From the NCBI GenBank assembly GCA_948482415.1, contig CAOMFZ010000124.1, forward strand, positions 1 through 6,021: 6,021 bases of DNA, read 5' to 3'. Within the stretch, counting starts at the first letter, position 1. Every line of letters begins with the position of its first letter. A model generated the notes under the pieces. That model worked only from the letters and a program-made list of their open reading frames with translations, searched no databases and was not told where the DNA came from. Origin of the DNA: an uncultured Mailhella sp. (GTDB lineage: Bacteria; Desulfobacterota; Desulfovibrionia; Desulfovibrionales; Desulfovibrionaceae). Made by a program: the position numbers and the translations under genes. This document shows, one piece after another, positions 1 through 5,985 of the stretch.

Positions 1-30
1 AAAAAATGCTTTTAGAGCACGTTTTAGCAT
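1..30 (-). CDS. 5' end of a divergent gene, product unknown (partial)
   Basis: On the minus strand an ATG at 30-28 follows a full AGGAGG Shine-Dalgarno by four bases, and the reading frame stays open to the window edge. The ten visible residues are MLKRALKAFF: two basic patches, then hydrophobic residues. That could be the start of a signal peptide or a membrane anchor, but ten residues are too few to decide. The gene is transcribed away from the rlmN block, so the two share the intergenic region at 31-460. No function can be assigned. The call rests on the quality of the ribosome binding site and its spacing. Confidence 0.6.
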   Translation of the reverse strand, partial: MLKRALKAFF

Positions 31-34
31 GAAA

Positions 35-40
35 CCTCCT
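35..40 (-). promoter_or_regulatory. Strong ribosome binding site of the divergent left-edge gene
   Basis: The plus strand reads CCTCCT, so the minus strand has AGGAGG (GAGGAGG with the next base) four bases before ATG. It is the closest match to the anti-Shine-Dalgarno in the window and the main reason for calling a gene at the left edge. Confidence 0.65.
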
Positions 41-126
41 CATAAAGACACCCAAAACCCCTCACACAGAGTTTTGCGGCACGCATTGATTATTTCCTGA
101 TCTGCCCTCAAATTTCCACCAAGAAA

Positions 127-154
127 TTTATAAAACAAAGAAAATCAAAACCAA
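127..154 (-). promoter_or_regulatory. Candidate sigma70-type promoter for the divergent gene
   Basis: Read on the minus strand, TTGGTT (154-149) is followed after 16 bases by TATAAA (132-127). Both are reasonable matches to the -35 and -10 consensus, and transcription would start near 120, giving a leader of about 90 nt before the ATG at 30. The region is A+T rich, so chance matches are common. This is a candidate only. Confidence 0.3.
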
Positions 155-388
155 TGCAGTACGGAATAAAAACTTCTCTCAAGAACAGTATATGTCCGTT
201 CTTCCCAAGGACAAAAATATACTCTCCTTACTATTTCGTGTATAAATTTAACTGATTGTTCTTTTTGTGTCAATCAATTTCTTTCCCTCTTATTTTCGCT
301 TTATACAAAAAATAATTGCAAGTAATCAGTATAAGTTACCGGCTTAAATTTTTGTGGCGGCGCAATACTTTTGCCAAAAAACTTTAAC

Positions 389-417
389 TTTATTTTTTTG
401 CTCAAATCATCTATACT
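389..417 (+). promoter_or_regulatory. Candidate promoter of the rlmN operon
   Basis: TATACT at 412-417 matches the -10 consensus at five of six positions. The -35 hexamer 17 bases upstream (TTTATT, 389-394) is weak. Transcription would begin near 424, about 37 nt before the ATG at 461. If real, the site lies inside the longest possible rlmN frame and so supports the shorter start. Another -10-like hexamer, TATACA at 302-307, also lacks a good -35. Confidence 0.3.
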
Positions 418-452
418 TATATCGCAAATTTTATCACTACAGACAATGCCAC

Positions 453-457
453 AGGGA
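453..457 (+). promoter_or_regulatory. AGGGA ribosome binding site that sets the rlmN start
   Basis: AGGGA lies three bases before the ATG at 461. The spacing is short, but it is the only purine-rich match near any of the three possible starts: 371 TTG, 446 ATG and 461 ATG. Nothing comparable precedes 446, and 371 has only a GGCGG run. Confidence 0.45.
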
Positions 458-460
458 ACT

Positions 461-1555
461 ATGGACGCAAAAATCAATCTTAATTCTTTGAGTTATCCAG
501 AACTTGAGAATTTTGTAACAAACGAATTACATTTGTCTAAATACCGCGCCGGTCAGATTTGGAACTGGATTTGGGCTAAAAACTGCACCGATTTTGATGC
601 AATGAGCGACATGTCCAAAGACGCTCGTCAGCTTCTTCATGAAAAAGCATATTTATTCCGTCCTGTTATTGAAAAAGTCAGCAAAAGCAAAGACGGCACC
701 GCAAAATTTTTACTGCGGCTTGAGGACGGAGAACTCATTGAAACTGTGCTTATCCCAAGCGTGGCAAAAGACGGCAAAGGCCGTGTAACCCAGTGTCTTT
801 CCACGCAGGTTGGCTGTGCCATGGCATGCACCTTTTGCAGTACGGGCAAACTGGGTTTCAAGCGTAATATGACTATGGGCGAGATTTTAGGACAGGTGCA
901 GGCTGCCCGTGCTTTTATTGAAGATACAAACCCGGCACACCCTCTTATCCGCAACCTTGTTTTCATGGGCATGGGAGAACCCCTGCTCAATTTTGACAAT
1001 CTGATGAAAAGCCTTGAAACACTGCACCACAACAAAGGGCTGGCATTTTCCGCTCGTCGCATTACGGTTTCCACCTGCGGCATTCAAAAAGGATTAAAGG
1101 AACTGGGCGAAAGCAACCTTGCCTATCTGGCAGTTTCTCTGCATGCGCCCACACAGGAAAAACGTGCCATGCTCATGCCTAAAGCCGCAAAGTGGCAGCT
1201 GCAGGATTTGCTTTCAGCCCTTGAAAGCTACACACTGGGCACAAGAGAATGTATGACTTTGGAATACCTTGTCCTCGGCGGGGTTAATGATACGCCGGAA
1301 GACGCCAAAGAACTGATTAAAATTTGCTCACGGCTCAAAGCAAAGCTCAATCTTATCCCCTATAATGACACACCCGGCTCCCCTTACAAAGCCCCGACAC
1401 CAGAAAATCTTCTGCGTTTTGAAAAGGCGCTGTGGGCAAAAAATGTCACCGCCATTATCCGCAAAAGCAAGGGACAGGATATTGAAGCTGCCTGCGGGCA
1501 GTTGCGGGCCGAATATGAACTCGGCAAACAAACAGAAGACTGCCAATCAAAATAA
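461..1555 (+). CDS. rlmN: Dual-specificity 23S rRNA (A2503-C2)/tRNA (A37-C2) methyltransferase RlmN
   Basis: Radical SAM enzyme that puts a methyl group on C2 of adenine 2503 in 23S rRNA and, in studied homologues, adenine 37 of some tRNAs; cytoplasmic. Numbered from the ATG at 461 (364 residues; E. coli 384), the 4Fe-4S motif CxxxCxxC is C119, C123 and C126 within GCAMACTFC. Methyl-carrying C345 sits in DIEAACGQL, its partner C112 in QCLSTQVGC, and the ETVLIP glutamate (E94) matches E. coli E105. GMGEP (170-174) and VSLHA are further family motifs, so the enzyme looks intact. The frame is open back to TTG 371, but those 30 extra residues are hydrophobic, start weakly and precede the family-like MDAKINLNSLSYPELE. 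An ATG at 446 is the other alternative. First gene of the block, 13 nt before the next. Identification is very secure; the start is moderately so. Confidence 0.95.
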   Translation: MDAKINLNSLSYPELENFVTNELHLSKYRAGQIWNWIWAKNCTDFDAMSDMSKDARQLLHEKAYLFRPVIEKVSKSKDGTAKFLLRLEDGELIETVLIPSVAKDGKGRVTQCLSTQVGCAMACTFCSTGKLGFKRNMTMGEILGQVQAARAFIEDTNPAHPLIRNLVFMGMGEPLLNFDNLMKSLETLHHNKGLAFSARRITVSTCGIQKGLKELGESNLAYLAVSLHAPTQEKRAMLMPKAAKWQLQDLLSALESYTLGTRECMTLEYLVLGGVNDTPEDAKELIKICSRLKAKLNLIPYNDTPGSPYKAPTPENLLRFEKALWAKNVTAIIRKSKGQDIEAACGQLRAEYELGKQTEDCQSK

Positions 1556-1568
1556 ATAAGGAAAAATT

Positions 1569-2009
1569 ATGACTCGTGCTGAATTTGCAAAACAACAACA
1601 TTCCAAAGGCGCAAACTGTGCCCAATCCATTGTGCTTGCCTATCAGGACTTAGTGCCCATTACCCCAAAACATCTCTTTCAAATTGCCGAAGGTTTTGGC
1701 GGCGGCATGGGACAAATGCAGGAAACCTGCGGACTTTTGACAGGTTTGTACATGGTTATGGGCTTTTTGTTTAGTGACGGGAATTTGGAAAAAGGACAAA
1801 CCAAACTCCAGACCTATGAAAAAATCCGTGCCCTGCATGCTGCTTTCAAACAGGAACTTGGCGCAACACACTGCCTTGAGCTCTTGAACGGCGAAAAGCC
1901 AAGTTTCAAAAAATGCGAAAATAAACACGCCGCTGCCTGCAAAGTTTTTGAGGAGGTGCTTGCCCAAAACGGGATAGCCGTGCCTCAAGCCCCTGATTTT
2001 CTCAAGTAG
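1569..2009 (+). CDS. C_GCAxxG_C_C family putative redox-active protein
   Basis: A 146-residue soluble protein with five cysteines spaced as in the C_GCAxxG_C_C (redox-active protein) family: C17 in GANCAQS, C54 in ETCGLLTG after a glycine-rich FGGGMG (43-48), then C102, C116 and C124. The CGLLTG segment matches the family's C-G-A-x-x-G signature with leucine for alanine. Members are common in anaerobes and resemble the C-terminal part of split-Soret cytochromes, but their reaction is not established. I infer that the cysteines bind metal or a cluster, or do thiol chemistry. No signal peptide or CxxCH haem site is seen. TAAGGA lies six bases before the ATG. Its place between rlmN and the amidotransferase-like gene suggests co-expression, not a proven shared function. 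Family assignment is fairly sure, function unknown. Confidence 0.8.
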   Translation: MTRAEFAKQQHSKGANCAQSIVLAYQDLVPITPKHLFQIAEGFGGGMGQMQETCGLLTGLYMVMGFLFSDGNLEKGQTKLQTYEKIRALHAAFKQELGATHCLELLNGEKPSFKKCENKHAAACKVFEEVLAQNGIAVPQAPDFLK

Positions 2010-2018
2010 GAAACAATC

Positions 2019-3338
2019 ATGATCGCAATTTTATGGGACGCTTCACCGCTTTGGGGACATTTGTTGTTAAATGCCATTATCCAAACCGGTCTCCCCTATG
2101 AAGTTATCACCGCAAAAGAATGTCAGGACGATATATTACGCAAAAAGAATTTTAAAGTGCTGATTGTGCCTGGCGGTTCCGGCAAACAAAAAGCCAATTT
2201 GCTCACGCCCAAAGGTTTGGACGCTGTCCGCAGTTTTGTGGCAGAGGGCGGTGCATATATGGGGTTTTGCGGCGGTGCAGGACTTGCCCTTGAAGCCCCT
2301 AAAAAAGAAGACTGTCTGGCGCTGTGTCCCTGGGGACGTGATTTTTATAACGGCAGAACAGAACACAGAATTTCCGGGCATATTTATTGCGATCTTTACG
2401 ATGACCCCCTCATTCCGAAGGGCATGCACAAGGCAAGCCTGCCTGTATGGTGGCCCGGTCGTTTTCAGGAACCGTCTGACGAGGAAAAGCGGCAAAATCC
2501 GGAAAAAGCAAAGGTTCGTGTTTTAGCCCGCTACCGCTCCATGGGCGAAGATTTTTACAGCCATGATTTACCCATAAGCACCCTGCCGCAAAATGCCCTT
2601 GACGACTGGGAACATGTATATGGCATACGCCTGAAACCCAAGCTTTTGGAAGGACAGCCTGCCATTATTGCAGGCAGGTATCATAAAGGGCAGTATATTT
2701 TAAGTTACAGCCATCTGGAAACTGCTGACTCCAAAGACGCCAATGCCATTTTTGCCCATATGCTGCGCTCTCTGCTGACCGGCTGTGATGTAAGCCGACT
2801 CACAGCAAAATCCTGTGCCTTTGAAGTACATGGAGAAGGGCTGTGCAAAAATATTTTTAATACGGACAATTTTGCGCCCGTTTGGATAAATACGGATTTT
2901 CAAACCACTTGGCCATTGCTCCGCGAACTGGGCGGACAGCTGCAAAAAGTTTTTCGGCTGGGCGAAGATTTGCATCTCCTTTTCAAGCGTACAGACTGGC
3001 TTTATGGCTGGAATACAAGCGTGCACGGCTCACAATTAAACGCCCTGCGCATTGCCCTTGCCCGCTCGCTGGTTTTGCCCGGAAACGACAAGCGGGAAGA
3101 ATTTGTCGTCACTCAGGGGCTGCATTTTGCGGAAAATATGTTGCTCTTTATCCACGGCACGGAAAGCTGGCTCCTTGCGCGCCGCCTTTGCGACAGTCTG
3201 GCTGAAAATGAAGGCATTTCCCCAGAAATTATGGAATCCCAGCGGCAGGAGCTTTTCGGCATGCTCATGTACGGAGGCGGGCGCTGCGGTGAACTCATTG
3301 CCTGGCTTGATGAATTTCTTTTACTCGGAAAACAATAA
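2019..3338 (+). CDS. BPL_N / class I glutamine-amidotransferase-like protein with a long C-terminal extension
   Basis: 439 residues. The first ~240 resemble the domain found at the N terminus of some eukaryotic biotin-protein ligases (BPL_N), which has a class I glutamine-amidotransferase fold. Seen here: strand plus VLIVPGGSGK (47-56, oxyanion-type loop), the nucleophile elbow MGFCGGAG with C84, and SYSHLE near 229-234, where H232 and E234 match the His-x-Glu of the Cys-His-Glu triad. A catalytic triad may therefore be intact, unlike in many BPL_N proteins, but the substrate is unknown. No biotin-ligase catalytic domain follows. Residues ~250-439 are a mostly helical extension I do not recognise. 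No signal peptide or clear membrane segment. The TAGGA ribosome site overlaps the stop of the upstream gene (gap 9 nt), suggesting translational coupling. Domain call good, role unknown. Confidence 0.75.
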   Translation: MIAILWDASPLWGHLLLNAIIQTGLPYEVITAKECQDDILRKKNFKVLIVPGGSGKQKANLLTPKGLDAVRSFVAEGGAYMGFCGGAGLALEAPKKEDCLALCPWGRDFYNGRTEHRISGHIYCDLYDDPLIPKGMHKASLPVWWPGRFQEPSDEEKRQNPEKAKVRVLARYRSMGEDFYSHDLPISTLPQNALDDWEHVYGIRLKPKLLEGQPAIIAGRYHKGQYILSYSHLETADSKDANAIFAHMLRSLLTGCDVSRLTAKSCAFEVHGEGLCKNIFNTDNFAPVWINTDFQTTWPLLRELGGQLQKVFRLGEDLHLLFKRTDWLYGWNTSVHGSQLNALRIALARSLVLPGNDKREEFVVTQGLHFAENMLLFIHGTESWLLARRLCDSLAENEGISPEIMESQRQELFGMLMYGGGRCGELIAWLDEFLLLGKQ

Positions 3339-3352
3339 AAAAGGATAGACTT

Positions 3353-4363
3353 ATGCGCATCGTTTATATGGGTACACCTTTTTTCGCGGCTGAAATTTTG
3401 AAGCGACTGCATGAATACGAACACGGCGAAATCGCGGCAGTATACACCCAGCCCGACAGGCTGGGCGGACGCGGAAAAAATAAAATTATTGAGCCTGAAA
3501 CCAAGGTGCTGGCAAAAGAACTCGGTATTCCTGTCTATCAGCCTGAAAAATTCCGCAATAACCCTGAAGCAGTTGCCGAACTTAGCGCCCTCAATCCTGA
3601 TATTCTGGTGGTGGCGGCATACGGCATGCTTTTGCCGCAGGAAGTTCTCGATATTCCCAAGTACGGTGCGTACAATGTACACGGCTCACTGCTTCCCAAA
3701 TACCGCGGAGCCGCACCCGTACAGCGCTGTCTTTTGAATGGTGATACGCTGACAGGCGTTACCATTATGCGCATGGAAGCGGGACTTGATACAGGTCCTA
3801 CCCTTTTGCAGCAGGCAATTTCCATCAATGATACTGAAGAAAACTGCCACAATGCCGGCTCGCTGCTCATGGAAATTGCCCATTCCGGGGCAACGCTTCT
3901 GCTGGAAGCGCTGGAACTTATCCGCAATAATGATGTGACCCTGATTAAACAAAATGATGAACTTGCCACCCATGCCGCCAAACTCACCAAGCAGGAAGCG
4001 CAAATTGATTTTACCAACTCCAGCCTTGCAGTCCATAATCATGTACGCGGCTTTTCCCCTAATCCGGGTGCGACGGCAAACCTTCTCTTGGACGGAAAAG
4101 AGCCCATTGCCGTGCGTATTGAAGCAGGCTATCCTCTGGAACGTTTGAACTTCGAGCCCGCAGCAGAACAGGAAAAGGCTGAATGCGGCGAAATTACGGG
4201 CATTTTTAATAATTATATTACAGTTAAATGCGGGAACAGCTTTTACGGTATACGCCAACTGCGTTTAGCCGGCAAACCCAGCATGGACGCAAAGTCTTTC
4301 CAAAACGGTTATTTGCGCAATAACAGCCATGCCCGTTTTGCGCTCTTGCAGGCTGATAAATAG
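3353..4363 (+). CDS. fmt: Methionyl-tRNA formyltransferase
   Basis: Transfers a formyl group from 10-formyltetrahydrofolate to the amino group of Met-tRNAfMet, priming bacterial translation initiation; cytoplasmic. The 336 residues begin with the family start MRIVYMGTPFFA. The Rossmann-like catalytic domain holds N108 and H110 in YNVHGSLLPKYRGAAPVQ (107-124), and D146 in GLDTGP completes the Asn-His-Asp set. QPDRLGGRGK (33-42) is the family QPDRPxGRGK loop. The C-terminal OB-fold domain (~205-325) begins at the conserved LTKQEAQIDF and includes VRGFSPNPGA (231-240); it contacts the tRNA acceptor arm. Length is a little above E. coli (315). AAGGA lies seven bases before ATG. No def gene is in the window, although fmt is often paired with it; rsmB follows by 19 nt, a frequent bacterial order. 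Confidence 0.97.
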   Translation: MRIVYMGTPFFAAEILKRLHEYEHGEIAAVYTQPDRLGGRGKNKIIEPETKVLAKELGIPVYQPEKFRNNPEAVAELSALNPDILVVAAYGMLLPQEVLDIPKYGAYNVHGSLLPKYRGAAPVQRCLLNGDTLTGVTIMRMEAGLDTGPTLLQQAISINDTEENCHNAGSLLMEIAHSGATLLLEALELIRNNDVTLIKQNDELATHAAKLTKQEAQIDFTNSSLAVHNHVRGFSPNPGATANLLLDGKEPIAVRIEAGYPLERLNFEPAAEQEKAECGEITGIFNNYITVKCGNSFYGIRQLRLAGKPSMDAKSFQNGYLRNNSHARFALLQADK

Positions 4364-4382
4364 GCTGTAAAAAGGAATAAAT

Positions 4383-5780
4383 ATGGCACCAATTCGGGAA
4401 CTGGCTCTGCACCTGCTTTTGCAGAAAGAAAATAACGTGCCTTTTCCTGTGCTTTTGGAACAAGCCTATGCGAAAATTCCCGAAAGCGGACACAATACAC
4501 AGGAAAAAGCCTTTCTTATGGCGCTTTGCTACGGCGTACTGCGAAACTGCGGACTTCTCAGGCAAATCTTTCTGCCTGTCTGCAAAAAAAAGCCAAATCC
4601 TGCCATGGAAACGTGCCTTTGCCTTGCGCTGTATGAACTTTTTTTTCTTGGCAAAAGCGAATATGCCATAGTCAATGAATATGTGGAACTCACTAAAAGG
4701 CAAGCGGGACAAGCAAAAGCCCATGCCCTCAATGCAATTTTGCATACCATTTTAAAGGATAAAGAACGCGTTGAAAAGGAACTTGCCGACTTTCAGGAAC
4801 AAATCAAAACACCTATTCCCGGCAATCAAATCCCAGGTAAAAAATCCCTGCGCAGGCTTCACCAACTGGCAGATTTACCTGAACTTTTTACTGATAATCT
4901 GCACAGAACGTTTTATCAGCGCATTGTGGAAGAAAGTTTTTCTGCGCCGCTGCCCGCTTTTCGTATAAACAGACAAAAAGAAATGGACTTGCCCCGCGAG
5001 CTGGTGCGAATCAGTCCCGGCATTGTTTTTTTGCCCGAACCAGACACAACAGCAGAACATGCCAAACAAACAGAACAGACACGGCAAATTGAACAGGCAA
5101 AACAGACAGAACGGGCAAAATCAGCAGCTGAACTCAAACGGCTGGCAAAACAAGGTTTTATTTCCCGTCAGGGCATTGCTTCTGCGCTTTTTGCGGAAAT
5201 AATCGCTCAATTTATTTCTGAAAATAATCTTGCAGATGCCCCGCTCTGGGACATGTGCTGCGGACGCGGCGGAAAAAGTCTTGCGCTTTTGGAAAAAAAT
5301 ATCCATGTCAGCATGGCCAGCGAACCAAGTCAAGCCCGCCTTGATGAATTTGCCAAAGAGTTACAGCGTCTTCATTTGCCTGCACCGCAAATTATCCAAG
5401 GACCGGCGGAGGAATGCATACCAAAAAGCCTGCTGCAGGAATTCCCTCTTATTCTTCTCGACAGTCCCTGCTCCACGTCCGGAACCATTGCCCGCAATCC
5501 GGAAGTAAAATACCGTATTACCAAAGAAAGCCTTGCGGAAATTTTACAGACCCAAGAAAAACTCCTCAAACTTGCCCATGCGCACTTACAAGAAAAAGGC
5601 TATTTATTTTACTGCACCTGTTCTGTTTTTGACAGTGAAAATAAAGGACAGCTCAAACAGTTTCTGGCGGATTTTCCTGCCATGCAGCTTATGCATGAAG
5701 AATATCTTATCCCTTCTGCGCTTAATTCACAGCTAAAAGGACATGATATCCTCTACTATGCCATTTTGCAGAAAAAATAA
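4383..5780 (+). CDS. rsmB: Divergent RsmB/Sun-type 16S rRNA m5C methyltransferase
   Basis: Predicted SAM-dependent cytosine-C5 methyltransferase of the RsmB (Sun/Fmu) family; E. coli RsmB methylates C967 of 16S rRNA. The 465 residues have an N-terminal NusB-like helical RNA-binding domain (~1-130, with FLMALCYGVLRN and ALNAILHTIL), a linker, and a Rossmann-type methyltransferase domain (~255-465). Nucleophile C413 lies in YCTCS and the second cysteine C363 in LDSPCS, both in place, so activity is likely. E314 sits at the acidic ribose-binding position. Deviations: SAM loop DMCCGRGGKS (290-299) instead of the usual CAAPGGKT, and SRQG (261-264) where many members have VQD. Residues ~223-246 form a charged, repeat-rich insert. 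AAGGA lies six bases before ATG. Last gene of the block. The family is sure, but the exact target base is less so because of the divergence. Confidence 0.88.
   Translation: MAPIRELALHLLLQKENNVPFPVLLEQAYAKIPESGHNTQEKAFLMALCYGVLRNCGLLRQIFLPVCKKKPNPAMETCLCLALYELFFLGKSEYAIVNEYVELTKRQAGQAKAHALNAILHTILKDKERVEKELADFQEQIKTPIPGNQIPGKKSLRRLHQLADLPELFTDNLHRTFYQRIVEESFSAPLPAFRINRQKEMDLPRELVRISPGIVFLPEPDTTAEHAKQTEQTRQIEQAKQTERAKSAAELKRLAKQGFISRQGIASALFAEIIAQFISENNLADAPLWDMCCGRGGKSLALLEKNIHVSMASEPSQARLDEFAKELQRLHLPAPQIIQGPAEECIPKSLLQEFPLILLDSPCSTSGTIARNPEVKYRITKESLAEILQTQEKLLKLAHAHLQEKGYLFYCTCSVFDSENKGQLKQFLADFPAMQLMHEEYLIPSALNSQLKGHDILYYAILQKK
5049..5120 (+). repeat. Imperfect 18-nt tandem repeat inside rsmB (linker insert)
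   Basis: Three 18-nt units at 5067-5084, 5085-5102 and 5103-5120 encode QTEQTR, QIEQAK and QTERAK. They match each other at 12-14 of 18 bases. A weaker unit (5049-5066, TAEHAK) precedes them. The peptide is polar, charged and probably helical, sits just before the methyltransferase core, and keeps the reading frame. Because the unit is a multiple of three, slippage could change copy number without breaking the gene. Confidence 0.75.
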
Positions 5781-5834
5781 GCGTTATTACCCGTGATTTT
5801 CTGGAGCATTTCCATTTTACATTAGGACTTTTTT

Positions 5835-5966
5835 ATGCAGAGGAAAAACTTTAGCTTTGCTGTCCAGTTCTGTAAGGTTCATTCTTCGCCTAACAGAACC
5901 GACTTTGTCGCCATTCCGGTGGAATCTCTGCTGTCCATTTGCGTTTTGCAGGGGAAAAACTTTTGA
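5835..5966 (+). CDS. 43-codon ORF of unknown product, possibly part of a repeat element
   Basis: ATG at 5835 is preceded by AGGA (5824-5827) at a good seven-base spacing. The frame encodes 43 residues, starting MQRKNFSFAV and ending CVLQGKNF, with two cysteines, no membrane segment and no domain I recognise. Its first and last codons lie in two copies of the same 17-nt direct repeat 111 bases (37 codons) apart, which is why MQRKNF and LQGKNF resemble each other, and the TGA falls in the loop of the 5947-5985 hairpin. It lies 54 nt past rsmB on the same strand. It may be a real small protein, but an incidental frame in a structured intergenic repeat is at least as likely. Confidence 0.3.
   Translation: MQRKNFSFAVQFCKVHSSPNRTDFVAIPVESLLSICVLQGKNF
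5836..5963 (+). repeat. 17-nt direct repeat pair, TGCAGRGGAAAAACTTT
   Basis: Copies lie at 5836-5852 and 5947-5963 and match at 16 of 17 bases (A/G at 5841 against 5952). A shorter direct repeat, TGCTGTCCA (5858-5866 and 5929-5937), nests inside. Together with the inverted copy at 5968-5985 this gives roughly 150 bases with repeat-bounded ends, as in small palindromic or MITE-like elements. There is no transposase and no obvious target-site duplication. Confidence 0.65.
5867..5899. other. Hairpin inside the downstream intergenic element
   Basis: GTTCTGT (5867-5873) pairs with ACAGAAC (5893-5899). After one A/A mismatch, AGG (5875-5877) pairs with CCT (5889-5891), leaving an 11-base loop. A second small hairpin follows: ATTCC (5913-5917) with GGAAT (5921-5925), loop GGT. 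No U-run follows either, so they are not intrinsic terminators. Confidence 0.5.
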
Positions 5967-5985
5967 AAAAGTTTCTTCCCCTGCA
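5947..5985. terminator. 17-bp hairpin, possible transcription end of the operon or palindromic repeat unit
   Basis: TGCAGGGGAAAAACTTT (5947-5963) pairs with AAAGTTTCTTCCCCTGCA (5968-5985) over 17 base pairs, with one bulged C at 5975 and a TGAA loop. It is the strongest hairpin I found in the window and the first strong one after rsmB. On the plus strand it is followed by CCCCTTTAC rather than an immediate T-run; a T5 tract comes only about 15 bases later. On the minus strand no T-run follows. It is therefore an atypical terminator at best, and could instead be an RNA-stabilising or interspersed palindromic element. Confidence 0.45.

Larger units (their letters stand above)
31..460. other. 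Divergent intergenic region with inverted repeats, no gene seen
   Basis: About 430 bases separate the left-edge gene from the rlmN start. No reading frame here has both a convincing start and family-like sequence; a TTG-initiated extension of rlmN from 371 is discussed under rlmN. Visible structure: AAGAAC (181-186) with GTTCTT (198-203); AGTATAT (187-193) with ATATACT (217-223), and inside it GTCC (194-197) with GGAC (209-212); and TGATTG (253-258) with CAATCA (271-276), 12 bases apart. These could be operator half-sites or leader hairpins, or chance in A+T-rich DNA. No recognised riboswitch fold was seen. Confidence 0.5.

Noticed and set aside
637..1083. 148-codon minus-strand open frame inside rlmN
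   Set aside because: It overlaps the radical SAM motif region antisense and shows no recognisable domain.
2655..2680. CTGCC/GGCAG inverted repeat within the BPL_N gene
   Set aside because: Short stem within coding sequence and no T-run; probably chance.
3447..3465. Perfect GC-rich hairpin CCCAGCC/GGCTGGG with a CGACA loop early in fmt
   Set aside because: It encodes the conserved QPDRLGG loop of Fmt, no T-run follows, and protein constraint explains it well enough.
3113..3682. 189-codon minus-strand open frame across the end of the BPL_N gene and the start of fmt
   Set aside because: It runs antisense through two well-supported genes, has no family-like motifs, and crosses their junction; a shadow frame.
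3686..4258. 190-codon minus-strand open frame inside fmt
   Set aside because: Antisense to conserved Fmt catalytic and tRNA-binding motifs, with low-information composition; coding shadow.
5043..5132. Possible CRISPR-like repeats in the A/C/G-rich stretch of rsmB
   Set aside because: Units are contiguous 18-mers without spacers and stay in frame with a conserved gene; this is a protein-coding tandem repeat.
5870..5945. Minus-strand 19-codon frame beginning MDSRDSTGMATK in the downstream element
   Set aside because: Very short, no clear Shine-Dalgarno, and located in palindromic sequence that yields small frames on both strands.
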